From contig JAEZFR010000162.1 in assembly GCA_023417285.1 (NCBI GenBank), positions 1-8,181 of the forward strand: 8,181 bases of DNA. The letters run 5' to 3'. Below the pieces are notes generated by a model that was not told the origin of the DNA, did not search any database, and worked only from the letters and a program-made list of their open reading frames with translations. Below, piece by piece: positions 1-6,468 of this stretch (the stretch's first letter is position 1; each line of letters begins with the position of its first letter). A program made the position numbers and the translations under genes. This DNA is from Bacillota bacterium (GTDB lineage Bacteria > Bacillota > Clostridia > Acetivibrionales > DSM-1351).

Positions 1-1465
1 CCTCTAACAGAATTGAAAGCAGTGTAAAATCTCTCGTTTCTTTAAGCTGCTTGCTGTTAGCAATAAACTCTCCAATTATTTTAGCTAACTTTGAAGCAAA
101 CTCCAGGTCGTCCTTTGTAAACACTGCATTATCCTTTTTGTTCAGTATTTGAAGGGCCCCGATAATTGTGCCATTATCGCAACATAGTGGTACTGAAACT
201 GTAGACTTACTTATAAACCCCGTAGAAATATCTATGCTTTTCATAGACTCATTATTGTTCCCCATATCTTCAACAAGGTGTTCGGCCCCATTAAATGCGC
301 AATCTGCGGCTATCCCCTCTCCTTTATATAGCTTAAGCTTATATAATTCATCATTTATAGGCCCTTTTATCATAAATGCATAAATATATTGACCCTTACT
401 ATCAGGTTCATTTGAAATAAGCCAAAGGGTAGCTGCCTCCGCATTAAGCGCTAACATTATCTCGTCCATGCCGATAGATAGAAACCGTGCAGAGCTTCTG
501 ATTACCTTCATCTGAGACCTAAAAAGCTTAAGCAATTCTTCCTTTGTCTTTCGACCTTCAGATGAATAATCATGAAACACTCGCGTAAGTATACGACTGG
601 TGGTTTGCCTGAATATTCTGCCCCCTTCTAAGTTTCCATAGTCATCAAAGCCAGCAGAAAAGAATGAGTGCTTTGTCATGGTGTCCTTCTTTAAATATCT
701 GTTAAGAGGAATCACTCTACTAGCATATGATACGTAACTTGCTGCCTTTGTTAAATCATCAGTGTGCACGATATATTCATACTGGCTTGACTTTAGAGAG
801 GCTCTCTGCTCATCACTCATTGCAAACCAACAATAAGGCTGGGCATTTACAACATAACAATTTACATTGCTACCTTTGCGATTAATAAACACATATGTAG
901 CAAGATTTCCTCCCTTTGAGTGTCCAATAATGTTGTGCTCACCAGATATATCTTGCATGTAGGTGTCAAAAAATTTTAAAGCCTTTTTATGTTGACTTGT
1001 GACACAGCCTAAAGCAGCTGAAACACAACTTGGCCAGTCTAAAACAATATTACTAAAGTAGTTTAGCTCACACCCTCTATACATGACCATTCCATTGCCT
1101 TCACTATCTCTCAGGGCAAATGCAACAAGTCCCGATTTTTTCTTATCGCCCGTGTTTCCTAAAAAATTGTAGTTATCATTTATATATCCAATAATCTCCA
1201 CATCCTTGAGATTATCGCTCTCTTCATATACCTTAAGAAGACGGGCATATAAATCCTTCATATACATTTCAACATTGCCATACATTTTTCTGACTCCAAT
1301 TTCACAAGAGCAATAACACTGGGGTACAGACTCAAGAAAATCCTCAATACCTACTGGGCTTTGTGGAGATATATCTCTTTTGGAGTAATCTGCATTATCA
1401 CAATATGATAATTCCAATAAAAAGTACTTTTCTATATCAAGCAAGTTGCTCATGTTAAGACTCAT
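1..1465 (-). CDS. Mbeg1-like (DUF2974) hydrolase domain fused to a GAF domain, 3' end off the window
   Basis: I translated this by hand: the minus-strand frame stays open for 488 codons from ATG at 1465 to the left edge, so the C-terminus is missing. The start is supported by GAGGT (plus-strand acctc, 1471-1475) five bases before the ATG; the next in-frame ATG (1453) is too far from it. Residues about 1-300 look like an Mbeg1/DUF2974 alpha/beta-hydrolase: a nucleophile elbow GHSKGG at 181-186 (Ser183), a possible acid in HTDDLT (Asp236 or Asp237) and a possible His266 in TKHSFF. Residues about 320-475 resemble a GAF domain, ending in VPLCCDNGTIIGALQILNKK and a long helix (FTKDDLEFASKLAKIIGEF), a typical linker to an output domain. 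No signal peptide or membrane segment is seen, so it is probably cytosolic. The substrate, the GAF ligand and the missing output domain are unknown. The hydrolase call rests on the elbow and overall pattern; catalytic activity is inferred. Confidence 0.8.
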   Translation of the reverse strand, partial: MSLNMSNLLDIEKYFLLELSYCDNADYSKRDISPQSPVGIEDFLESVPQCYCSCEIGVRKMYGNVEMYMKDLYARLLKVYEESDNLKDVEIIGYINDNYNFLGNTGDKKKSGLVAFALRDSEGNGMVMYRGCELNYFSNIVLDWPSCVSAALGCVTSQHKKALKFFDTYMQDISGEHNIIGHSKGGNLATYVFINRKGSNVNCYVVNAQPYCWFAMSDEQRASLKSSQYEYIVHTDDLTKAASYVSYASRVIPLNRYLKKDTMTKHSFFSAGFDDYGNLEGGRIFRQTTSRILTRVFHDYSSEGRKTKEELLKLFRSQMKVIRSSARFLSIGMDEIMLALNAEAATLWLISNEPDSKGQYIYAFMIKGPINDELYKLKLYKGEGIAADCAFNGAEHLVEDMGNNNESMKSIDISTGFISKSTVSVPLCCDNGTIIGALQILNKKDNAVFTKDDLEFASKLAKIIGEFIANSKQLKETRDFTLLSILLE

Positions 1466-1533
1466 TATATACCTCGGTAAAATATTCTTTGTAAATATTA
1501 TTCCAAAAACATAAATATTTAAATAATTAATAT

Positions 1534-1561
1534 TTGCCTATTGCTTACATTAATGTATAAT
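1534..1561 (+). promoter_or_regulatory. Sigma-A-type promoter for the aldolase-kinase operon
   Basis: A -35-like TTGCCT (1534-1539) lies 16 bases before a perfect TATAAT -10 box (1556-1561). Transcription would start near 1568, giving a leader of about 147 bases before the aldolase ATG. It is the best sigma-A match in the intergenic region; the AT-rich boxes nearer the gene lack a paired -35. Four of six -35 bases match the consensus. Confidence 0.55.
1546..1557. promoter_or_regulatory. 12-bp palindrome overlapping the -10 box, possible operator
   Basis: TACATTAATGTA is a perfect palindrome that covers the end of the promoter spacer and the first two bases of TATAAT. A repressor bound here would block the promoter. 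The nine bases ATTAATGTA recur in direct orientation at 1654-1662. In AT-rich DNA a 12-bp palindrome can arise by chance, and no regulator gene is nearby, so the operator reading is tentative. Confidence 0.3.
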
Positions 1562-1591
1562 TTAATCAGTTTAATGGTTCAGGAGTTTCGT

Positions 1592-1663
1592 ATGAAAAAG
1601 ACCCGTAGCTTTTCAACATATCCAATAAAAGGTAGTAACTTGTATATTAGTATATTAATGTAG
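1592..1663 (+). CDS. Possible 23-codon leader ORF before the KDPG aldolase gene
   Basis: ATG at 1592 follows AGGAG (1581-1585) by six bases and lies about 24 bases downstream of the predicted transcription start. The frame runs 23 codons to TAG at 1661, giving MKKTRSFSTY and a hydrophobic tail NLYISILM. I do not recognise the peptide. It has no run of one amino acid that would suggest classical attenuation, and no terminator hairpin follows it. It could be a leader peptide, a small protein or chance; the well-placed Shine-Dalgarno site is the only positive sign. Confidence 0.25.
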   Translation: MKKTRSFSTYPIKGSNLYISILM

Positions 1664-1714
1664 CTATATAGTGTGTCATAATTACATATCCATACATTTT
1701 CAGGGGGGTTAACA

Positions 1715-2368
1715 ATGGATAAAAATGAGGTTTTAAAAAGAATTAAGGATTGCGGTGTGGTTGCAGTAGTAAGGGCCGAAAGCAGTCAACAGGCAATAAG
1801 GATAGCTGATGCGTGCATTGCTGCAGGTATCTGTGCTATTGAAATAACCTTTACGGTGGACGGGGCAGCAGATGTTATCAAGGAGCTAGCTCATCAAAAC
1901 AAAGACGGAAAAATTCTAATAGGCGCAGGTACGGTAATGGATGCTGAAACTGCTAGAATAGCAATCTTATCTGGCGCCCAATACATAGTAAGCCCATATC
2001 TCAATAAGGACGTAGTTACACTTTGTAATAGATACCAGGTTGCATGTATACCGGGAGCTATGACAATCAAAGAGGTTGTAGAGTGTATGGAGTCGGGTGC
2101 CGATATTGTGAAAATATTCCCTGGAGAACTCTTTGGTCCCACAATAATCAAAGCTATAAAGGGACCTATTCCAAATGCTGTACTTATGCCTACTGGCGGA
2201 GTCACTCTAGATAATGTAAGTGAATGGATTAAAGCAGGTTCGGTGGCAGTCGGTATTGGAGGCAGTCTTACAACTGGTGCTAAAAGCGGTGATTATGAAT
2301 CAATCGTTACTATCGGAAAGCAATTTGTACAAAAAGTCAAGGACGCTAGAATGCAATTGAGAAGGTAG
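1715..2368 (+). CDS. eda: KDPG/KHG aldolase (2-dehydro-3-deoxy-phosphogluconate aldolase)
   Basis: This class I aldolase cleaves 2-keto-3-deoxy-6-phosphogluconate to pyruvate and glyceraldehyde-3-phosphate in the cytosol; family members often also act on 4-hydroxy-2-oxoglutarate. The 217-residue length is normal for this trimeric TIM-barrel family. The N-terminal strand CGVVAVVRA, the EITFTV strand with Glu43 (the likely general acid/base), the GAGTV loop at 70-74, IPGAMT at 112-117, the Schiff-base lysine Lys133 in DIVKIFPGE and the phosphate-binding TGGV (160-163) and GIGGSL (180-185) segments are all present. Lys133 has the same number as in the E. coli enzyme. The ATG follows a strong AGGGGGG site (1702-1708) by six bases. 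The kinase that makes its substrate lies downstream on the same strand, so the two probably form one operon. The gene looks intact. Confidence 0.95.
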   Translation: MDKNEVLKRIKDCGVVAVVRAESSQQAIRIADACIAAGICAIEITFTVDGAADVIKELAHQNKDGKILIGAGTVMDAETARIAILSGAQYIVSPYLNKDVVTLCNRYQVACIPGAMTIKEVVECMESGADIVKIFPGELFGPTIIKAIKGPIPNAVLMPTGGVTLDNVSEWIKAGSVAVGIGGSLTTGAKSGDYESIVTIGKQFVQKVKDARMQLRR

Positions 2369-2378
2369 TGTTAAAGAC

Positions 2379-2394
2379 TTGTGAGCGCTATCAT
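2379..2394 (+). promoter_or_regulatory. cre-like (CcpA/LacI-family) operator candidate in repeat unit 1
   Basis: TTGTGAGCGCTATCAT fits the catabolite-responsive element consensus WTGNAARCGNWWWCAW at all positions but one (G for A at position 5). It lies 11 bases after the aldolase stop codon. The same core without the leading TG recurs in units 2-4. LacI-family operators commonly share a central AnCGnT, which is what AGCGCT is. The match is seen directly; binding by CcpA or a KdgR-like repressor is inferred, and a site here would act inside the operon, for example as a roadblock before the kinase. Confidence 0.4.
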
Positions 2395-2557
2395 AAAAGA
2401 ATACTAAATACGTCAGAGCGCTATCATAAAAGAATAGCTAAATACGTCGGAGCGCTATCATAAAAGAATACTAAATACATCAGAGCGCTATCATAAAAAT
2501 AAGCTAGGTATACCAAGGCGCTATCAGACAATTGGTCAAGTACATCGAACGTTATCA
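2383..2557. repeat. Tandem ~33-bp repeat array, 5-6 units, between aldolase and kinase genes
   Basis: Units start at 2383, 2416, 2450, 2483, 2516 and 2547, giving periods of 33, 34, 33, 33 and 31 bases. Units 1-3 begin GAGCGCTATCATAAAAGAAT and continue as A(G)CTAAATAC(G/A)TC(A/G), with only one or two changes between them. Unit 4 keeps the first 16 bases and then drifts; unit 5 keeps only GGCGCTATCA and unit 6 only GAACGTTATCA. The array fills most of the 238-base gap between the two genes. No unique spacers separate the units, so it is not a CRISPR array. The period is not constantly a multiple of three and no start signal precedes it, so it is probably not coding. The self-complementary AGCGCT in units 1-4 could pair between neighbours in RNA. 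Confidence 0.9.
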
Positions 2558-2606
2558 GGCAAATATGCTTCAGTGTGCAAAACCATGCAAAATTAGGAGG
2601 AATTTT

Positions 2607-3707
2607 ATGCTGGATCTAAAAATAAGGGATAAATCAGAATGTACATATGACTGCATTTCATTAGGAGAAATAATGCTCAGGCTGGACCCGGGTGACGGAA
2701 GAATTAAGAACTCTAGACATTTCACTGCATGGGAGGGCGGCGGTGAATATAATGTAGCAAGAGGGCTTAGAAAGTGTTTCTCTCTCAAATGTGCTGCTGT
2801 TACCTCATTTGTCGATAATGATATTGGTAGACTACTTGAAGATTTTAAGCTTCAAGGTGGTATTGATACCTCTCTTATTAAATGGGTACCTTTTGATGGT
2901 ATTGGCAGGGCAGCTAGAAATGGAATTAATTTTACCGAGAGAGGATTTGGCATCAGAGCTGCACTTGGTATTTCTGACAGGGCAAACACAGCGGTTTCTC
3001 AGCTAAAAAGCGGAGATATAGATTGGGAGTATATATTTGGGAAGTTAGGCACACGTTGGTTCCATACTGGCGGTATTTTTGCTGCTTTATCTGAAACTAC
3101 ACCGGAAGTGGTGATTGAAGCGGTAAAAACAGCAAAGAAATATGGCACCATAGTATCCTATGACTTAAACTACAGACCTTCTTTATGGAATTATCATGGA
3201 GGAAAAGATAAAGCACAGCAGGTAAATAAGCAAATAGCAAAGTACATAGATGTCATGATTGGAAATGAAGAGGATTTTACTGCTTGCCTTGGCTTTGAAG
3301 TAGAAGGAAACGATAATAGTCTCAAGGAGCTGGATATAGACGGCTACAAAAAAATGATTTCCTCCGTAGTAAAGGAATATCCTAACTTCAAGGTAGTTGC
3401 CACTACCCTCAGGAAGGTAAAAACTGCTACTATAAACGATTGGAGTGCTATCTGTTGGGCAGATAACAACATCTATCCGTCTTTAGAATTCCCTAATCTT
3501 GAAATCTATGATAGAGTAGGTGGAGGAGATAGCTTCGCCTCCGGTTTAATTTATGGTTTGCTTACAACAGGGGATGCTCAAAAAGCAGTTAACTATGGTG
3601 TTTGCCATGGTGCACTTGCTATGACTACTCCAGGAGACACCTCTATGGCGAGTCTCAAGGAGGTAGAGGGCATAATTAAGGGGCAAGGTGCAAGGGTTGT
3701 CAGATAG
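2607..3707 (+). CDS. kdgK: 2-keto-3-deoxygluconate kinase, PfkB family
   Basis: This kinase phosphorylates 2-keto-3-deoxygluconate to KDPG with ATP, feeding the upstream aldolase. I place the start at ATG 2607, six bases after a perfect AGGAGG (2595-2600), giving 366 residues. The same frame is open from a TTG at 2532, but that would lie inside the repeat array without a ribosome site. PfkB (ribokinase-like) hallmarks are in order: SLGEIMLRLDPG near 18-29 (substrate-side strand), EGGGEYNVARGL at 43-54, SYDLNYRPSLW at 184-194, NEEDF at 220-224 and the ATP/anion-hole motif DRVGGGDSFASG at 302-313, with Asp308 the expected catalytic base. GGGD replaces the usual GAGD, a conservative change. The sugar specificity is inferred from the neighbouring aldolase and overall resemblance to KdgK; another 2-keto-sugar kinase is possible. 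A large inverted repeat follows the stop. Confidence 0.88.
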   Translation: MLDLKIRDKSECTYDCISLGEIMLRLDPGDGRIKNSRHFTAWEGGGEYNVARGLRKCFSLKCAAVTSFVDNDIGRLLEDFKLQGGIDTSLIKWVPFDGIGRAARNGINFTERGFGIRAALGISDRANTAVSQLKSGDIDWEYIFGKLGTRWFHTGGIFAALSETTPEVVIEAVKTAKKYGTIVSYDLNYRPSLWNYHGGKDKAQQVNKQIAKYIDVMIGNEEDFTACLGFEVEGNDNSLKELDIDGYKKMISSVVKEYPNFKVVATTLRKVKTATINDWSAICWADNNIYPSLEFPNLEIYDRVGGGDSFASGLIYGLLTTGDAQKAVNYGVCHGALAMTTPGDTSMASLKEVEGIIKGQGARVVR

Positions 3708-3757
3708 GACTGAGCAAGCAAGATCAGGTTGTTAAAAAGTATAATAGCTATTTTATG

Positions 3758-3800
3758 AAATACACAAGCCCCATCAAATTTGATGGAGCCTGTGTATTTT
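3758..3800. terminator. Bidirectional terminator between convergent kdgK and hsp20
   Basis: Two 21-base arms, 3758-3778 and 3779-3799, are inverted copies with only two mismatches (3767/3790 and 3770/3787). The centre is CCATCAAATTTGATGG and the outer arms are AAATACACA and TGTGTATTT. The flanking A/T runs provide a short U-tract in either direction, so one hairpin could end the kinase transcript on the plus strand and the hsp20 transcript on the minus strand. It starts 51 bases past the kinase stop and ends 37 bases past the hsp20 stop. The U-tracts are short, so efficiency is uncertain. Confidence 0.75.
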
Positions 3801-3836
3801 AGTAAAGGGGTGATTTGCTGAAAATTACGTGTATGT

Positions 3837-4295
3837 CTACATTATATCAATTTTTCTTCCCTTAACTGCAACCACTTCCTTTTTAGGGAGTACGAGGGTA
3901 AGAATGCCATTGTCATGCTTCGCAGTAATCTTGTCACTTGCTACATTTTCAAGAGAAAATGATCTAATCATTGAGCTTGTTCTTCTTTCTCTTCTCAGAT
4001 AATTGTCCTTTTTCTCTTCTGTCTTTTCGTCCCTGTTTACAGCAATTGTCAGTCTGTCATCATTAACCTCAAGGTTAATTTCATCCTTTTTGACACCGGG
4101 TAGTTCTGCCTCAAGAATATATTCCTTCTCATTTTCGCTGATATCTACTTTCATATGACCACTATTACTAAAGTGTGAAGGAAAAACAGAATCATTAAAG
4201 AAATTGTCAAAAACCCTATCCATATCAAAAAAGTTCAACAGATTATCATTTCTCTTTTGTACTCCACTATTCTTCCATGGTATTAAACCTGACAT
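3837..4295 (-). CDS. hsp20: Small heat-shock protein, Hsp20/alpha-crystallin family
   Basis: This is an ATP-independent holdase chaperone that binds unfolding proteins in the cytosol as large oligomers. The start is ATG 4295, seven bases after GAGGAGGT (plus-strand acctcctc, 4303-4310), giving 152 residues. An in-frame TTG at 4358 can be excluded because it lies in the promoter, upstream of the expected transcript start. The N-terminal arm (1-45, WKNS and FFDMDRVFDNFF) has the usual aromatic content. The alpha-crystallin domain spans about 47-140: KVDISENEKEYILEAELPGV at 49-68, DEINLEV strand, the NGILTLVLPK signature at 129-138, and the C-terminal IxI anchor as IDI (149-151). Length and motif order are normal. 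It appears monocistronic, with its own CtsR-controlled promoter and the shared terminator downstream. Confidence 0.95.
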   Translation of the reverse strand: MSGLIPWKNSGVQKRNDNLLNFFDMDRVFDNFFNDSVFPSHFSNSGHMKVDISENEKEYILEAELPGVKKDEINLEVNDDRLTIAVNRDEKTEEKKDNYLRRERRTSSMIRSFSLENVASDKITAKHDNGILTLVLPKKEVVAVKGRKIDIM

Positions 4296-4349
4296 AACCA
4301 ACACCTCCTCTTTGTTATTATCTATATTAATATGTTGTTTACACTTATA

Positions 4350-4378
4350 TTTATACAATGTTTTCCTTTACTAATCAA
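4350..4378 (-). promoter_or_regulatory. Sigma-A promoter of hsp20
   Basis: On the minus strand TTGATT (plus 4373-4378) is followed after 17 bases by TATAAA (plus 4350-4355), predicting a start near 4343 and a leader of about 48 bases. The CtsR box lies directly upstream of the -35. The spacing is ideal, and the promoter position rules out the longer reading frame start. Confidence 0.8.
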
Positions 4379-4380
4379 TC

Positions 4381-4403
4381 TTTGACTTTGACCTTCTTTG
4401 ACC
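4381..4403 (-). promoter_or_regulatory. CtsR operator with an extra half-site
   Basis: The minus strand reads GGTCAAAGAAGGTCAAA (plus 4387-4403), an exact match to the CtsR heptad repeat (A/G)GTCAAA-NAN-(A/G)GTCAAA. A third copy, GTCAAA (plus 4381-4386), follows with no gap and reaches to within two bases of the -35 box. CtsR represses clp and other heat-shock genes in Firmicutes at normal temperature, so hsp20 should be induced by heat or protein stress. The regulator itself is not in the window. Confidence 0.9.
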
Positions 4404-4491
4404 TTTAAGATGTAATAATTTGATTTATCTCTTTAAATCTTAAAATTTCTTCAACTTTTTTCGATTTTTATAGTTATTTAAAAATATGATT
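4404..4491. other. AT-rich spacer between the NADK-like gene and the hsp20 control region
   Basis: This 88-base stretch holds only A/T inverted repeats, for example ATTTTTA/TAAAAAT (4464-4470 and 4479-4485) and TTTAAGAT/ATCTTAAA (4404-4411 and 4437-4444). None has the GC stem and U-tract of a clear intrinsic terminator, so read-through from the upstream operon into hsp20 cannot be excluded. No gene is seen here. Confidence 0.4.
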
Positions 4492-5430
4492 TTAAACTAC
4501 CAAACGGCCTCTCTTTTCGGCAAGTGTAATAGTAGCTTCTATACCCGAATTAAACTGTAAAAAATCACTTTCAATACCATCACTAAAAATAACCCCATTC
4601 TCTGGCATTTGGGATAGTACTATTAGCGGATTTGTAGGGGTCACCCTACCAAATACTATATTTGTACTTGATGTTTTGCTCGGGAAAGGCTCTCTTACAG
4701 AAAAATATAAATAGTCAATATCCCAAGGCAACCTATCCTGATTTAATACTTTTGCTTGAGATTTTGAACTGCCATTTACTATGCTTGTAGCACCTGCCAG
4801 GATACTCTTTAACCAACCTGTTGAACCTAGCCCGGTTGATACAATAATACCACTAGAGGATTGATACTCCTGGCTCTCCCCTAGTCTTATGTGATACCTC
4901 GAGGATATATGTGTTTTCTGCCCTATAAACAGATCATTAACTGCATACAAGGTCTGTCCGTCATTAAGTGCGGCCTTAGCCATAGAAACTTCTTTAATCT
5001 TTCTTCTGCCTTTATAGACATCTCGCACTATCAGATTTAAATCTGCAACCCTAAAGGGAAGCAGAACTCCGTCCCATCTTTGAGGGTCGGGATTAACCCC
5101 AATTAGCAGCTGATTTGAAAGATACTTTAAAGTATTAGCTACAAGCCCGTCTTGGCCTACAACTACTACAATATCATTGCTTCCAAATATGAAATTGGGC
5201 ACATATTCTCTATCAACCACCTGAACCCTGCCTAAGGGTGCTAGTATCCTAATAGTTTCCGATATCGCAAGCTTATATTTTTCGTCTTCTAAGATATAGT
5301 CTGAGAAATCGCTGCCCATATGCTCTATATAGAACTTTGCCTGAGCGATAGTATTATACCTAATGATTAAGTCCTCAAGTCTAGTTCTTCTTTTAATTAC
5401 TATAAGCTTATTTTCTGTTAATCGTTCCAT
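4492..5430 (-). CDS. Divergent NAD-kinase-like protein (NADK2-type)
   Basis: NAD kinases transfer phosphate to the 2'-hydroxyl of the adenosine ribose of NAD. This 312-residue protein keeps the fold's landmarks in altered form: VVVVGQDGLVANT at 88-100 for the GGDG motif (Asp94 retained), GVNPDPQRWDGVLLPF at 111-126, VNDLFIG at 164-170 in place of the Asn-Glu motif, and VSTGLGSTGW at 197-206 for the glycine-rich TGSTAY-like segment. The NPDP and NDLFIG forms recall mitochondrial NADK2 more than the housekeeping bacterial enzyme, from memory and not from an alignment. The first 80 residues (RTRLEDLIIRYNTIAQAKFYIEHMG) form a helical region. It begins two bases after the SPFH stop codon, with a weak AAGGA site 12 bases upstream, suggesting translational coupling. 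The substrate could be NAD, NADH or another nucleotide. It is probably not the cell's only NAD kinase, though this cannot be tested here. Confidence 0.78.
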   Translation of the reverse strand: MERLTENKLIVIKRRTRLEDLIIRYNTIAQAKFYIEHMGSDFSDYILEDEKYKLAISETIRILAPLGRVQVVDREYVPNFIFGSNDIVVVVGQDGLVANTLKYLSNQLLIGVNPDPQRWDGVLLPFRVADLNLIVRDVYKGRRKIKEVSMAKAALNDGQTLYAVNDLFIGQKTHISSRYHIRLGESQEYQSSSGIIVSTGLGSTGWLKSILAGATSIVNGSSKSQAKVLNQDRLPWDIDYLYFSVREPFPSKTSSTNIVFGRVTPTNPLIVLSQMPENGVIFSDGIESDFLQFNSGIEATITLAEKRGRLVV

Positions 5431-5432
5431 TA

Positions 5433-6449
5433 TTATTTAGATTCCTTCATTAATTGTTGCAGTAAATCAGGTGATATATTGAGCTGTCCAATCTGTGAAG
5501 CGTTCTCTGCAAGCTCTTGGAAGGCTAATGCAATAAGCTTATTAGGCTGCATATCTATGCTTGCAAGTGACTGTATTACACTTGGCTCTATACCTTCTAA
5601 GGCCTTCATAACGGCAGATAACTCATAGGCCTTAGCATCTGCCTGTGCCTTGGAATTTTCAACAGTAAGATCAATGAGGTCTTTTCTCTTTTCCTCTAGT
5701 GATGTCTCGAATTGGAGCTGTTCCTCTTTTAGCTGATTTTGTTTATGCTGTACTGCCCTCTCCGCTTCAAGCTTAGTTTCCCTAACCTGCCTCTTCTTGT
5801 TCTCTATCGCTATTTCAGTATTAAACTCATTTTCCTTTACTCTTCTCTCCTGCTCGATGGAGGCATTTCGTCTTTCGTAAATAGCTTCATCTGCCTTTTT
5901 TAAAATCTGCTCTCTAGCCTGAGCCTCTAGAGCTCTTGAAGTCTCTTTGTTGGGAAGAATTGCAAGAATTGACAAGCCCAATATCTCTATACCCAATCTG
6001 TTTATCTCTTCATTCTCCCTTATGTAATTTAAAATGCCCTTTGCTAAGCTTTCACTGGCTTTGATTGCCTCCTTTAACTGAAGACCCTCTAATGATTTTT
6101 TTGTTAACACCCTTACAATATTAATAACTCTTTTGGGCAGTAGCTGAGGGTCATCTGAAGCATACCCTTTGCCTTTCATATCAAGAGTATAGTTCAGTAA
6201 TCCTGCTATCTTCTTTTGGTCAACTATTCTAAAAGTAATTTGACCTTGAACTGTTACAGTCTGAAAGTCGGAGGTGACCTCTTCAAAAATGAAGGATTCG
6301 TCCACACTACCTATTGGTACAGCAACAATTGAAGTGGTAGGAGCATAGTAATAAAATGATATGCCTGCTCCCTCCTTGACAATTTTCCCATTTTTGTACT
6401 TTAAAATATACTCACTGGGTTGGAACTTTATAAATCTGAACCCAAACAT
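5433..6449 (-). CDS. SPFH/band-7 domain protein without a membrane anchor
   Basis: SPFH (stomatin, prohibitin, flotillin, HflK/C) proteins assemble into large ring- or cage-like scaffolds, usually on membranes. The ATG at 6449 follows AAGGGGG (plus 6457-6463) by seven bases; the product has 338 residues. Residues about 10-170 form the SPFH domain: YILKYKNGKIVKEGAGISFYYYAPTTS, then VPIGSVDESFIFEEVTSDFQTVTVQGQITFRI at 44-75, and the IEILGLSILAI strand at 154-164. Residues about 170-278 are a charged, heptad-like coiled coil rich in Glu, Lys, Arg and Gln. A short C-terminal tail (about 285-338) holds LASIDMQPNKLIALAFQELAENASQIG. There is no N-terminal hydrophobic segment, so it is either cytosolic or only peripherally bound. 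It sits 19 bases after the methyltransferase gene and directly before the NADK-like gene. Confidence 0.88.
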   Translation of the reverse strand: MFGFRFIKFQPSEYILKYKNGKIVKEGAGISFYYYAPTTSIVAVPIGSVDESFIFEEVTSDFQTVTVQGQITFRIVDQKKIAGLLNYTLDMKGKGYASDDPQLLPKRVINIVRVLTKKSLEGLQLKEAIKASESLAKGILNYIRENEEINRLGIEILGLSILAILPNKETSRALEAQAREQILKKADEAIYERRNASIEQERRVKENEFNTEIAIENKKRQVRETKLEAERAVQHKQNQLKEEQLQFETSLEEKRKDLIDLTVENSKAQADAKAYELSAVMKALEGIEPSVIQSLASIDMQPNKLIALAFQELAENASQIGQLNISPDLLQQLMKESK

Positions 6450-6468
6450 GATACAGCCCCCTTCAAAA

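Noticed and set aside
168..383. Plus-strand 71-codon ORF
   Set aside because: It lies opposite the GAF-coding part of the minus-strand gene and resembles no protein I know.
1466..1500. Promoter of the minus-strand Mbeg1-GAF gene (TTGGAA, 16 bases, TATTTT)
   Set aside because: Both boxes are weak, and transcription would begin almost at the ribosome site, leaving no usable leader.
1894..2205. Minus-strand 103-codon ORF
   Set aside because: It is a shadow of the clearly coding KDPG aldolase, with no ribosome site or recognisable motif.
2383..2557. CRISPR array
   Set aside because: The units are directly contiguous, with no unique spacers, and they decay gradually; no cas gene is present.
2532..2606. 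25-residue N-terminal extension of the kinase from a TTG start
   Set aside because: It lies within the degenerate end of the repeat array without a ribosome site, while ATG 2607 has a perfect AGGAGG and begins the conserved domain.
2791..3006. Plus-strand 71-codon ORF
   Set aside because: It is an out-of-frame shadow within the kinase gene.
4296..4358. 21-residue N-terminal extension of Hsp20 from a TTG start
   Set aside because: The TTG overlaps the promoter -10 region, upstream of the predicted transcript start, and ATG 4295 has a strong ribosome site.
4404..4491. Intrinsic terminator of the NADK-like operon
   Set aside because: The inverted repeats here contain almost only A and T and no proper U-tract follows, so I did not call a terminator.
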